DNA of 64,000 nucleotides from Mucilaginibacter rubeus (GCF_003286415.2 NZ_CP043450.1:7192001-7256000), one strand, 5' to 3'. Counted from the stretch's first letter, positions 42,427 through 52,500 are shown. A program made the numbers and translations. Notes: generated by a model from the letters alone, not told the origin.

Positions 42427-42447
42427 GCTTCTATATTGTTTTAGCTA

Positions 42448-45003
42448 TTATGCTAATGCTTTACCCATTAACGGATCGCTGAAACTTGATTTACCTGTTT
42501 CTACGCGACCGGCAAAACGTTTGGCAAATTTTTCAAAGCCCTCAACCCTGGCGCTGAAATCATACCAGCCATGGGTTTTGCTTAAGTTCAGGGCAAGGGT
42601 TGTGCTTGCTCCTGCTTTTACAGCAACTTTATGATCGCCGGTTTTGTAACCATGATCTGTTATGGCTATATTTTGTGCTTTGCTGGTATGGTTGGTAAGC
42701 TTCAAACTAACGTTACCTGTTAGCTTACCGGCAACGTGTTCATATTCACAAACAACATCCACCAGCGGATCAGCAGCATTACCCTGGTATTCGCGGAAGA
42801 AACCGTTAGGTCCATAGGTACGCAAATGATATTCACCATTCTCAAATTCATGTAAAGGCCAAACATCTGATAGCGCATCACCGGCCTTAACAGTGTAAGC
42901 CCAGGTGCGCAGGTCTTCCATTTTTTGAGGATCATTCATAGTCGCGTATTTGCCTGGGGCATAAACGTTGAATGGCGAGCCTAACGCTTTTGCACCGAAT
43001 GCCTTGTTACTTGCATTAAATTTGATCTCGAACGATTTTTTATCAGCGCTCAGTTTACCGTCGGCATAAAGTTGATAAGGTAAGGCAGACGATGGCTTAA
43101 TTCCTTTTTCCTGTTGAGGCATATATGGCGACGAATGCGGATCTTTATTGATCTGCGCAATCTCATCGGCAGTAAGCAATTTATAATCTGACGGAAGTTT
43201 TTTGAATTGCGCTTTGTGGATGCTTTCTAAGAATGCTTCCCTTGCAACAAACTCTGGGTTTTCGATCTTCTCACCGTTATACGGACGGAAAACGCTTGAA
43301 AGGTCGCCGCAAACCGTACGACGCCATTCGCTGATGTTAGGCTCAGTTACTTTTTTGCCTGTTTTGTGACTTAAAAAGCTCTCTAAAAATTGCAGTGTCG
43401 AGGTATGGTCAAACACTTCAGAGTTAACCCAGCCACCGCGGCTCCAAGGTGAAGCAATTACCAGCGGAACACGGAAACCTAAACCTATTGGGCTTTCGCG
43501 GTCAAACACTTCGGGGAAGTTATTGCGGGCTTTTTCCTGCTCTAACGTAACAAACTCAACGCTTGGGTCAATTCCGGCCGATACTTTACCCGTACCCGGT
43601 TTATGGGGATTTGGAGCGGTAAATGGCGGAACGTGATCGAAATAGCCATCATTTTCATCATAAGCTAAAATGAAAACCGTTTTTTTCCAAACATCAGGGT
43701 TTTGCGTAAGGATGTCTAAAACTTCGGATACATACCATGCGCCATACCAGGCCGAGCTTGGATGGTCAGAAAAATGTTCCGGTGCCGATAACCAGCTTAC
43801 TGTAGGTAACTGACCTCCTTTTACATCCGCACGGAACTGGTGAAGCACATCGCCTTTAGGTACTAACACTTCACGCTCGGTGCCATCATCATTATATTTT
43901 AACGGACTCAGCGTACGGTAATGCGGATCATTAGTATTAGTTACAAAACCTTTTTGGTGGAGGTTTTTTTCGCGCTGCGACAGGCTGGCAAACTTGTTAG
44001 GATCAAGGCTCGCCATATCCTTTTTGATGTTTTCGAGATCGCGCTGTTTTTGTTTAAGTTGTTTTTGCAAATGGTCTATATGGGCATCGCCGGCAGGCAA
44101 AGCAGCAATTTGCTTTTCTACTACAGCTATCTCATCAGGCAAAACAGTTGATTTTTTTTGTAGATGGGCTATGTGTTTATCGTACAGTTTAATGTTGTAC
44201 TGACCAAAAAACTCCAGCGGGTTATCCTGGAAGTTAGATAACCACGGATCTTCTTCGCCCTCTAAACCGGTATCAATGGCAATTTCGTTCTGGTAGTGTT
44301 TCCATGATATGTTATGATCTTCCAAACGTTCGGGGAAGGTAGCCCAATTCAGGGTGCCATAATCCATATCATCATTCCAAACGTGGGCGAGCGAATTTTC
44401 ATGCTGCTCGGCACGGATGGTACCACTCCAGAAATATAACCTGTTAGGGTTGGTACCTGTTAACGACGAACAAAAATTTTGATCACAAACAGTAAAGGCA
44501 TCGGCCAGGGCATAGTAAAATGGGATGTCCTCACGATTGTGGAAACCCATGGTTAAAGGCATGTTGGAGTATTCCTTAATACTGTTGCGTTTAACATTAA
44601 GCCATTGGTCAAACTTACCGTCGTTGCGGGCATTAACCTGGTTGCCCCATGAATGAGGCAATGAGCTCATCCAGGTTGCTTTGGTATTTTTGATATCAAG
44701 ATGGAAAGGAGCGTATGTTTCGCCTTTTTTGTTTGATTGCAGCCAAACTTTGTTTTTGTTAGGCAGATCAATAGCGCGAGGGTCATTATAGCCGCGTACT
44801 CCTTTAAGCATCCCGTACGTATGGTCAAACGAGCGGTTTTCCTGCATCAGGATTACGAAGTGCTCGGCATCCATATAAGTACTGCCCGGAGCCGGGTTTA
44901 TGGCCATTGCCTTTTGAATGGATTCGGGTAAAACGCTGGCCAAACCGGCTGCACCGGTTAATAATGCCGCTTTTTTAAGAAAATCTCTCCTTGAATCAGA
45001 CAT
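42448..45003 (-). CDS. TAT-exported phosphocholine-specific phospholipase C
   Basis: An 851-residue phospholipase C of the PlcH/PlcN type (alkaline-phosphatase-like fold). The N-terminus carries a twin-arginine signal (SDSRRDFLKKAALLTGAAGL). Catalytic motifs are AEHFVILMQENRSFDHTYGM, CSSLTGTNPNRLYFWSGT (nucleophile Thr region), FILAYDENDGYFDHVPPF and FDHTSTLQFLESF. Two C-terminal DUF756 repeats follow residue 640. Residues about 274-339 form a predicted coiled coil (HIAHLQKKSTVLPDEIAVVE). It removes the phospho-headgroup from phosphatidylcholine or sphingomyelin. Last of a minus-strand set with the FAD oxidoreductase and DUF5690 transporter, so it may supply their substrate. Confidence 0.93.
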   Translation of the reverse strand: MSDSRRDFLKKAALLTGAAGLASVLPESIQKAMAINPAPGSTYMDAEHFVILMQENRSFDHTYGMLKGVRGYNDPRAIDLPNKNKVWLQSNKKGETYAPFHLDIKNTKATWMSSLPHSWGNQVNARNDGKFDQWLNVKRNSIKEYSNMPLTMGFHNREDIPFYYALADAFTVCDQNFCSSLTGTNPNRLYFWSGTIRAEQHENSLAHVWNDDMDYGTLNWATFPERLEDHNISWKHYQNEIAIDTGLEGEEDPWLSNFQDNPLEFFGQYNIKLYDKHIAHLQKKSTVLPDEIAVVEKQIAALPAGDAHIDHLQKQLKQKQRDLENIKKDMASLDPNKFASLSQREKNLHQKGFVTNTNDPHYRTLSPLKYNDDGTEREVLVPKGDVLHQFRADVKGGQLPTVSWLSAPEHFSDHPSSAWYGAWYVSEVLDILTQNPDVWKKTVFILAYDENDGYFDHVPPFTAPNPHKPGTGKVSAGIDPSVEFVTLEQEKARNNFPEVFDRESPIGLGFRVPLVIASPWSRGGWVNSEVFDHTSTLQFLESFLSHKTGKKVTEPNISEWRRTVCGDLSSVFRPYNGEKIENPEFVAREAFLESIHKAQFKKLPSDYKLLTADEIAQINKDPHSSPYMPQQEKGIKPSSALPYQLYADGKLSADKKSFEIKFNASNKAFGAKALGSPFNVYAPGKYATMNDPQKMEDLRTWAYTVKAGDALSDVWPLHEFENGEYHLRTYGPNGFFREYQGNAADPLVDVVCEYEHVAGKLTGNVSLKLTNHTSKAQNIAITDHGYKTGDHKVAVKAGASTTLALNLSKTHGWYDFSARVEGFEKFAKRFAGRVETGKSSFSDPLMGKALA

Positions 45004-45017
45004 GTGTATTTTTTATT

Positions 45018-45162
45018 TAGTTCATGGCCTATGGATGATAGATCATGGTGTTTTTAGTTTTTGGTCACTGGGTGATGATCAGCAAATCCCAGCTGTTTTT
45101 AGGCCCTCAAAATATAGCAAAGTTTTTAAAATCTATGATCCACGAACTATCAACTATGATCT
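45018..45162. repeat. Imperfect word-repeat hairpin between the FAD oxidase and phospholipase genes
   Basis: Left part (45018-45057) carries TAGTTCATGG, CTATGGATGATAGATCATGG. Right part (45128-45162) carries CTATGATCCACGAACTATCA and ACTATGATCTA. The two pair imperfectly. Placed between tandem minus-strand genes. Confidence 0.55.
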
Positions 45163-46297
45163 AATTATCCTTCCGCTGCGCAATCACCTCTTCGCAAAGG
45201 CCAAATGATAATGTCATGCCGTTGCCGCCAAGGCCATTGATCACGGTAACTCCGGGCTCAATATCTACAATTAACTCGGATGCGCCGTTGGTCATTTTAG
45301 GGTAGATACCGTGCCATGATTGCAGCATTTTCCAGTCTTTAAAATTGGCGAACGTATGTAAGTATTCGATTATTAAATTATTAATAAATTCTTTGTCGAA
45401 AGGGTCATGAACCAGGCCATATTCGTGCGAATCGCCGATGGTAAGTTCGCCGCTGCCATTTTGTGATACCATTACGTGGATTCCCCATTTCAGATGAGTA
45501 GCGTATTGCTCTTCATAGCGTTTGCGTAAAGCAGGTAATGACGCTGCTGCCTGAAAGCCAGGATAGTGGATCATGGACAAGCCACCGCATAATGAAGGGC
45601 CAATGCGCCATTCGTCGGGCTGGGTAACTAAACGCATCATTTGTAGCTTGCATTTGGTGATCTGGGTTTGTGCAAAAAGCTCCGGGTATAAGGTTTCAAA
45701 ATCGGCGCCGCTGCAAACGTAGATCTCGTCGGCCTCCCAGCTTTGGGTGCCCGAGCTTACTTTGGAATGTTCGATACGGCTGATGGCGGTGTTCCAGTGA
45801 AATTCAACACCAAATTTTTCGGCAAGGTATTGGGCCACCTGTCCAACAGCCACGCGCGATTCAATGATCATTTCATCGCTGCTCCACAACGCGCCTTTTA
45901 AGCCGTCGGTATTTACTGCTGCTGATTTGTGTACGGTAGCCCCCGGATCAAGCACCGCGCAATCGCGATATTTGTGGTTTACCTCAACATATTCCTCAAT
46001 TGCCTGCAATTCATCATCATGATAAGCAAGGTGTAATGAGCCAACTTCATCATGCCAGATCCCGGCTTCGGCACAAACTGTTTTCCAGATGCTCTTTGAT
46101 AGCATGGCACGTTCATACATCGGTCCGGTAGCCTGGCCAATGGGCCATACCATCCCAAAGTTACGGATGGAAGCACCTACCGCACGTTCATTACGCTCAA
46201 ATACGGTTACTTTATAGCCACGAACGGCCAGTGCGCGGGCAGTAGCTAAGCCTACTATGCCTGCGCCAATGATGATTGCACTCTTGTTATTGTTCAT
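45161..46297 (-). CDS. TIGR03364-type FAD-dependent oxidoreductase (phosphonate-associated)
   Basis: A 378-residue DAO-family flavoenzyme. The FAD dinucleotide motif IIIGAGIVGLATARALAVRG opens the protein. Further signs are GASIRNFGMVWPIGQATGPM, IYVCSGADFETLYPELFA and VTVINGLGGNGMTLSFGLCE. These fit TIGR03364, a family I know as recurrent in aminoethylphosphonate gene clusters and proposed to oxidise an amine such as aminoethylphosphonate or its N-methyl form. No signal peptide, so cytoplasmic. Located 66 bases after the DUF5690 transporter on the same strand and ahead of the phospholipase gene. Exact substrate not shown by sequence. Confidence 0.85.
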   Translation of the reverse strand: MNNNKSAIIIGAGIVGLATARALAVRGYKVTVFERNERAVGASIRNFGMVWPIGQATGPMYERAMLSKSIWKTVCAEAGIWHDEVGSLHLAYHDDELQAIEEYVEVNHKYRDCAVLDPGATVHKSAAVNTDGLKGALWSSDEMIIESRVAVGQVAQYLAEKFGVEFHWNTAISRIEHSKVSSGTQSWEADEIYVCSGADFETLYPELFAQTQITKCKLQMMRLVTQPDEWRIGPSLCGGLSMIHYPGFQAAASLPALRKRYEEQYATHLKWGIHVMVSQNGSGELTIGDSHEYGLVHDPFDKEFINNLIIEYLHTFANFKDWKMLQSWHGIYPKMTNGASELIVDIEPGVTVINGLGGNGMTLSFGLCEEVIAQRKDN

Positions 46298-46363
46298 TAT
46301 ATTATTTCATTAGGTCATCAGGTCATTGTGTCGTTGGTCATTTTTTTGACTTTGAACTCATGA
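46298..46363. repeat. Word-repeat spacer (GGTCAT type)
   Basis: Short words recur: TCATTAGGTCATCAGGTCATTG, GTCGTTGGTCATTTTTTTGAC, CTCATGAC. It forms an imperfect stem between the DUF5690 and FAD oxidoreductase genes, reaching slightly into the DUF5690 3' end. Confidence 0.4.
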
Positions 46364-47695
46364 CTATGGACTTATCGCCTGAAAATTTATCTGTTCTTCG
46401 TTGTCTTCATTTAACTTTTTTTTATCACGTGCGGCACTTTGCAAAAAGTACACGAGCGATAAAATACCGCAAATACCGCCAACCAGGGCCACTATCATTA
46501 CCCCTTCCTGAAAAAAGGTACCCCAGCTTATGGTTGGGCGGCCAAGTTCTTTTACCAATAAAATGCTTACGCTGCCCAGGTAACCCATCGAATCGGCAAC
46601 GTACATGATAAAGCCCACATTACTTTTATAGTGGAACGACGCTATCATCCTTTCAAAAAATATAGCGTTATAAGGTACGTAGCCCAGGTAAAGGCCGAGG
46701 CCAACGCAGGTCATCCATAATGTTGGACTTATCCATTTAAACGTAAACATGATGGTTGATATACCTACCAGCACACAACCGGCAATAATCATTAAGTGGA
46801 TAATACTAAAGGCGCGTAAGTTTTTACGTACCAGGATAAGCAAGCTCATAGCTACAAGCACCACCAATGAAATTTTAATATCGGTAGTAGTGAAAATGCT
46901 GTTATCCTTAATACCCAGACTGGCCCAGATCTCTACCTCAAAATTATCGCGCACATCGCGCATAATGGTAAGCAGTACATAAACAATGAGGGTAAGTATA
47001 ATGCCAGGTAAAAAGCGGATGATAAATTGTTTACGTTCGGTGGCATTCATTGGTGTACGTTCGGCGCGTAAACGTTTATCCTCGGCGGTAGGCTGGGGGA
47101 TGAGCTCCATGCAGCCCACGAAAAACAATAATGGTAGTGCGAATACAGCCCCCGTTAAAAAAGGCATGTAATATTCATTTACGTGAAAGCTGCTTATTAA
47201 AGTACGGCCGGTTGTTTTTACAAAGCCCGATGCAAAGATGAGGCTAATGGATAATACCGATGCCATAAATTCGGTTGAGCGGCGGCCTTCAAGGTAACCG
47301 AACACCAGGCCCCAGATTAGTCCCAAGGGGAAGCCGTTAATAAAAAGAAAGGCGATATTCCAGGGGGCTGGCACAAAGGCAAACGCAAGGAGGGCTGCCC
47401 AGGCAATGCCTATCAGCGTTAAAATGTAGCGTGCACGGGTTTTGCTGTTTACTTCGGCTATAAATTTTATGCCGTAAAACTTACTGCTCATATAGCCTAT
47501 AACCTGGGCTATAACTAACCAAACCTTATAATCTACATGGAAATACTCATGACCTGTAAAAGTAGCCGCTGCAAACGCTTTACGAAATGCATACATGGAA
47601 GTATACGTTCCGAAAGCCGAAACCGCTGCCAGAACTGAAATTAATGCATAGGGCCATTGGGCTACTTTTGCACGTAAATTTTCAATCAGTTTCAT
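46364..47695 (-). CDS. DUF5690 family MFS-like membrane transporter
   Basis: With start at 47695 (MKLIENLRAKVAQWPYALIS) it has 443 residues; the frame to 47746 adds an A/T-rich unconserved head. Twelve helices can be counted, in the manner of the major facilitator superfamily, with MYAFRKAFAAATFTGHEYFH after the first helix and GLIWGLVFGYLEGRRSTEFM as a conserved loop. DUF5690 proteins are found near phosphonate genes in Bacteroidota as far as I recall, so uptake of an aminophosphonate or related headgroup is inferred. Heads the minus-strand set with the FAD enzyme. A 15-base motif shared with susC lies ahead of it. Confidence 0.82.
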   Translation of the reverse strand: MKLIENLRAKVAQWPYALISVLAAVSAFGTYTSMYAFRKAFAAATFTGHEYFHVDYKVWLVIAQVIGYMSSKFYGIKFIAEVNSKTRARYILTLIGIAWAALLAFAFVPAPWNIAFLFINGFPLGLIWGLVFGYLEGRRSTEFMASVLSISLIFASGFVKTTGRTLISSFHVNEYYMPFLTGAVFALPLLFFVGCMELIPQPTAEDKRLRAERTPMNATERKQFIIRFLPGIILTLIVYVLLTIMRDVRDNFEVEIWASLGIKDNSIFTTTDIKISLVVLVAMSLLILVRKNLRAFSIIHLMIIAGCVLVGISTIMFTFKWISPTLWMTCVGLGLYLGYVPYNAIFFERMIASFHYKSNVGFIMYVADSMGYLGSVSILLVKELGRPTISWGTFFQEGVMIVALVGGICGILSLVYFLQSAARDKKKLNEDNEEQINFQAISP

Positions 47696-47700
47696 ACAGC

Positions 47701-47787
47701 TAACACTAATTTTATGCTCATAAAAATAAATATAATTGTTTAGCAATACTAAACTTTTTTTATTAAGATTAAACTAAATTAGTGTTA
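47701..47787. promoter_or_regulatory. DUF5690 promoter region with nested inverted repeats
   Basis: An outer pair TAACACTAATTT (47701-47712) and AAATTAGTGTTA (47776-47787) matches over 12 bases. Inside it is the palindrome GTTTAG-CAATA-CTAAAC (47738-47754). On the minus strand 47742-47756 reads AAGTTTAGTATTGCT, identical to 49481-49495 ahead of susC. A likely regulator target; the nearby XRE-cupin protein is a candidate. Confidence 0.55.
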
Positions 47788-47804
47788 AGGTTTGGTTAAG
47801 GGGA

Positions 47805-47940
47805 GGGTGTATTGGTTTATTGGGTTGATTAGGTGAGTAGTTGGTTTTGCATGTAAATAAGAAATTTTAGATAGTTATACTTACAAGTTCTATGCTTGAA
47901 AACCATTCACTTAATCAACCTAATTAACTATTCACCACCC
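47805..47940. repeat. Imperfect inverted repeat after the XRE-cupin gene
   Basis: Left arm 47805-47848 (GGGTGTATTGGTTTATTGGG, TTGATTAGGTGAGTAGTTGG) pairs imperfectly with right arm 47899-47940 (AACCATTCACTTAATCAACC, TAATTAACTATTCACCACCC). It sits between tandem minus-strand genes and separates the regulator from the transporter. Confidence 0.6.
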
Positions 47941-48518
47941 TACTTCTTCTCCTCAAAAAAATAGACAACCAGCATGCTGGCTGTGGTGTTGCCTGTGTTT
48001 TTTGGGGTATGAGGAATCCGACCGTCAAAGAGCATGCTGTCGCCCTGGTTAAGGGTTATTACATCGTCATTAAACTGGTAGGCTATCGTACCCGATAATA
48101 TATATTTGTATTCAAATGCTTCGGTTTCAACAAGCGGACGTGTGGCGTCTGGCTCAAGTTCAAGTATTACTATATCAACAGTACTTTGACTTATTGATTG
48201 TGTAAAAATGCGCTGGTAGTGAAAACCGTCGGCATGTTCTTTTTCAAAGTGATCATATTCGTGTTTCCGTTTTACCAAAACAGGCATGTGATCGCTTTTT
48301 GAGCGCATATCTTTAAAAAACTCGTTCAGATCTATCTCCAGGGCTTTTATAATATCTATCAGTACGATGAGCGAGGGGATGGTACGGCTATTTTCAATTT
48401 GTGAAATGAGGCCTTTACTTACGTTGGCCCTTACAGCAAGTTCCTGCACGGTTATATTTTTGTCGCGGCGACGTTCTTTTATCCGGTTACTGATCTGTAT
48501 CAGTATGTCTTCTTCCAT
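47940..48518 (-). CDS. XRE-cupin transcriptional regulator
   Basis: A 192-residue regulator. Residues about 8-65 form an XRE helix-turn-helix (NITVQELAVRANVSKGLISQ, then IENSRTIPSLIVLIDIIKAL). Residues about 110-190 form a cupin barrel (VILELEPDATRPLVETEAFE, NQGDSMLFDGRIPHTPKN) that binds a small ligand. Such regulators typically sense the substrate of a neighbouring catabolic path. It is divergent from the PhnZ-like gene and upstream of the DUF5690 gene, so it is the obvious local regulator of this locus (inference). Confidence 0.9.
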   Translation of the reverse strand: MEEDILIQISNRIKERRRDKNITVQELAVRANVSKGLISQIENSRTIPSLIVLIDIIKALEIDLNEFFKDMRSKSDHMPVLVKRKHEYDHFEKEHADGFHYQRIFTQSISQSTVDIVILELEPDATRPLVETEAFEYKYILSGTIAYQFNDDVITLNQGDSMLFDGRIPHTPKNTGNTTASMLVVYFFEEKK

Positions 48519-48772
48519 TATCTGTATTGTTATAGCAGGTTATTCGCTGCGCAAAGTAATTAATAGGTGTAGTTATCCAAAATGATTTTTTTGTTACCAC
48601 TAACATTACTACTTTCTTTTTACGAACAAAAACCGCCCGGGTTTAAGTTATTCGCTGATTATTACCTATGTTAACAAATTCTTAAATGTAAGTGCCTGTG
48701 ACTATAATTCACAAACATTTAATATTTTAATAACCTTTATCCTGTTTATTTGCACCTGAAAAATTTTAAGAT

Positions 48773-49357
48773 ATGGCACCATCCCAATATAATCCGAAAG
48801 CTGTGGTTGATGAAGTATTTTCGTTATACGAAAAATTTGGCGATGCCGATTATATAGGGGAGCCTGTTTCTCAACTGGAACATATGTCGCAGGCTGCTGC
48901 CCTGGCCGAAGCTGAAGGCTATGACGACGAAGTGGTGCTTGCCGCATTTTTCCATGACATAGGTCATCTTTGTGCCGATGCTGAAGAAGCAGGCAGCATG
49001 GATGGCATGGGCAATGTTGACCACGAACGCCTTGGTGCCGACTACCTGCTTGAGCGTGGTTTTTCTGAAAGGGTTGCTAACCTGGTACAAGGCCATGTAA
49101 TTGCCAAAAGATACCTCACCTACAAATACCCCGAATATTATAACCGTTTATCTGATGCCAGTAAAGCAACCCTCGAATTTCAGGGCGGTGTGATGACCGC
49201 TGAGGAAGCTGCCGAGTTTGAACTGAACCAGGATGCAGAACTTATCATCAGGTTACGCTACTGGGATGACATGGCAAAAGAGATGCACGTGCCTGTAAAT
49301 AATATAGATCACTTAAAAGCAATGGCCCTCGCACATCTGCAAGTGGTAAATGAATAA
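48773..49357 (+). CDS. PhnZ-like HD-domain oxygenase (phosphonate degradation)
   Basis: A 194-residue HD protein of the phosphonate-associated HDIG family (TIGR03276), the group of PhnZ, a mixed-valence diiron oxygenase that splits the C-P bond of 1-hydroxy-2-aminoethylphosphonate into glycine and phosphate. Metal motifs are LEHMSQ (His37), FFHDIGH, DHERLGADYL and VQGHVIAKRYL. The Tyr and Glu that gate the PhnZ active site have counterparts in DADYIGEPVSQLE (Tyr27, Glu30). No signal peptide. Divergent from the XRE-cupin regulator and followed by susC after 178 bases. No 2-oxoglutarate hydroxylase partner (PhnY) lies in the window. Confidence 0.88.
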   Translation: MAPSQYNPKAVVDEVFSLYEKFGDADYIGEPVSQLEHMSQAAALAEAEGYDDEVVLAAFFHDIGHLCADAEEAGSMDGMGNVDHERLGADYLLERGFSERVANLVQGHVIAKRYLTYKYPEYYNRLSDASKATLEFQGGVMTAEEAAEFELNQDAELIIRLRYWDDMAKEMHVPVNNIDHLKAMALAHLQVVNE

Positions 49358-49480
49358 ATAACATATTAAGTTTTTGTGATTAATATATAACCTGTTTGTT
49401 ACAAAAATCGCCTGCTTAACACAGGGTGAACATCAAGTTAAGTATAGCTTAATATTAAATTGGTTTACTAATAATAAACA

Positions 49481-49519
49481 AAGTTTAGTATTGCTGTATG
49501 AAAAACTCAAATATTTCAC
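49481..49519 (+). promoter_or_regulatory. Candidate susC promoter with the shared 15-base motif
   Basis: AAGTTTAGTATTGCT (49481-49495) is identical to the motif ahead of DUF5690. Its internal TTG (49491-49493) lies 18 bases before a -7-like TATTTCAC (49512-49519), so it may overlap the -33 element. Just upstream, GTTTACTAATAATAAAC (49463-49479) is a second palindrome. Confidence 0.5.
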
Positions 49520-49535
49520 CCTTAAACTTTAGCAG

Positions 49536-52500
49536 ATGAACAAGATTTACCAGAGATTAAGAGCCGTAATAACGGTTTTATTATTTTGCGTAGCTCCATC
49601 TATCTTATTCGGACAAACCAAAATAAGCGGTACTGTTACCGATGACAAACACCTGCCACTGCCGGGCGTAAGTGTAAAGATCAAAGAACAAAACAAAGGC
49701 ACTGTTACTGATATTGAAGGCCGTTACAGCATTACTGCAACTGCCGGTCAAACACTTATTTACTCGTTTGTTGGTTATGCCCCTGTTTATGTAGTGGTTG
49801 ATAACAAAACAACTGTAAATGTAAGCATGATTGGCGACAGCAAAGCACTGAACGAGGTTGTTGTAACCGCGTTAGGTGTTAAGAAAGAAACCCGCCGCAT
49901 TGGTTACTCAACGCAATCGGTAAGCGGCGCCGATGTTACTACTGCCCGTGACCCTAACCCTATTACAGGTTTAACGGGTAAAGTAGCCGGTTTATCAGTA
50001 GGCCCATCTGCCGAGTTACTGGGTAATCCTTCTGTATTGATCAGGGGTAACTCAGTTACTTTATACGTAGTAGATGGTTTCCCTATTAATACTGATACTT
50101 ATAACATCAGCCCTGATGACATTGAAACTTACACCGTGTTGAAAGGCCCATCAGCTGCGGCACTTTATGGTAGCCGTGCACAAAACGGTGCGATTTTGAT
50201 CACTACCAAAAAAGGCGAGAAAAACAAAAGAGGTTTAACTGTTGATATAAACAGCAGTACCGTTATGAACACCGGTTTCCTTGCTTTCCCTCGTACTCAA
50301 AACTCATTTGGTCCGGGCGAAAACACCTTTTATACCTTCGTTGACGGTAAAGGTGGTGCGCCAGGTGGTGTGGATAGCGATTACGACGTTTGGGGCCCTT
50401 ACTTTGCAGGCCAGCTAATCCCTCAGTATGACAGCCCTATTGTTAATGGCGTACGCCAGGGTACTCCATGGGTTGCCCGTGGTAAAGACAACCTGAAAAA
50501 CTTTTTGAAAACAGGTTACCAAACCAACAATAACATTTCATTAGGTTCGGTTGGTGAAACTTATGTAACCCGTTTTTCGGTTTCACAACAACACCAAACA
50601 AGCTATATCCCTTCTCAATACCTTGATATAGCCAACGCTAACTTCTACGGTCAGTTCACTCCATCAAAACGTTGGAAATTTGAAGCAAACGTTGATTTCA
50701 ACAGGCAATCAACTGATAACTTCCCAGACGTACAGTACGGTCCGAACAGTATCATTTATAACATTGCTGTATGGACTGGTGCCGATTGGAACATCAACGC
50801 ACCTGATATCAAAGCCATCTGGCAGCCAGGTAAAGAAGGTGTACAATCGGTATTTGCTGAATATACCCGTTACCACAACCCGTACCTGTTAACTGAAAAA
50901 TGGACCCGTGGTCATTACAAAAATGACATTTACGGTTATTTGTCAGGTAACTTCAAGATCAACGATAACTTAAACGTTACTTTACGTTCGCAAATTGATA
51001 CTTATAACATCCTGCGTACCGAAGATCTGCCATTCTCGGCCCACCCTTATGGTCGTGAAGGTAACCAGGGCGATTACCGCGAAGACCGTCGTAACCTGTT
51101 TGATAACAACACCGAGTTATTTGTTAACTATAACTATACTATCAAAAACTTTGTGAACTTATCAGGTTTAGTTGGTTCAAACCTGCGTAGCTTTAACTAT
51201 AACTCAAGCTGGACATCAACAGATTATTTGAACGTGCCTGAAGTTTATGCTTTCAGTAACTCAAAAAATGCTGTACAGTCAACCAACTTCTCATCACAAG
51301 AACGCGTATTAAGCGGTTACTACTCAATTGACGCTACATTTGGTAAATATGCTACCTTATCAAGCACCGGCCGTATTGATAAATCATCGGCTTTCCAAAA
51401 CGTAACAACTTATTACTATCCAAGTTTATCAGCAGCAACCGTGATCTCTGATTACGTTAAACTGCCTGAAGTTATTTCATTCTTAAAAGCAAGGGCATCT
51501 TACTCAACCGTAAAAGCCGACGCTTCAAGTGCAACAATTGGCCCTGCTCCGTTTAACGCTATTTCGGTTTACGGCGGTTCAACAACTACCAGCAATCCTA
51601 ATTCAAACCCGTTATTCTTAAACCCGCTTGGTTACGGTAGTACTTATAACTCACCTTACAACGGCCCAAGCTATCAGCTTAATCCGTTCTACTTAACCAG
51701 CAAACCATATAACAGCCAGCCTGCAGCTTCTGCTTCTGACTTTTTATATCAGCCAAACATCAAAACTTCAACCCGTGTTAACTACGAAGAAGGTTTCGAT
51801 ATCAAATTCCTGCAAAACCGTTTAGGTTTATCGGCCACAACGTTCCAATACATTGACGGTCCACAGATTTTGGCTAACTCAATCTCAACTGCTACCGGTT
51901 ACACAACTTTATACCTTAATGCTTTAAAAACCAAGAAAACCGGTTACGAGTTTTCATTAGAAGGTACTCCTATCAAAAACCTTGGTGGTTTTGGCTGGAA
52001 TGTTTTGCTTAACGTATCTACATTTAAAGATATTTACGAAGAGTTACCTCCAAACCAGCAGACTTACCAAACTTTCTTCAAAAAAGGCGACCGCGTAGAT
52101 AAATTATACGGTACTGCTTTTGCAAGGACTCCTCAAGGCCAAATCATCAATGATGCTGCGGGTAAACCATTAGCATTACCGGTTCCTCAGTATTTGGGTA
52201 ATGAAAATGCAAAATACCAGTGGAGTTTTGCCAACAAACTGCATTACAAAAACATCAATTTCGGTTTCCAGTTTGATGGCTCGGTTGGTGGTGTGATCAT
52301 AGACTATATGCACAACAAAACCATGCGTGGTGGTTCAAACATCGAAACTGCTACAGGTGCTTTGGGTGATGCCCGTTATAAAGACTGGCAAAACTTTGGT
52401 AAAGCAGGCTATAATGGCAGTTACGTAGGTGAAGGTGTAACCGTATCAAACGGTGCGGCTGTAAACTACGATCCTGCTACTGGTAAAATCACCAACTACG

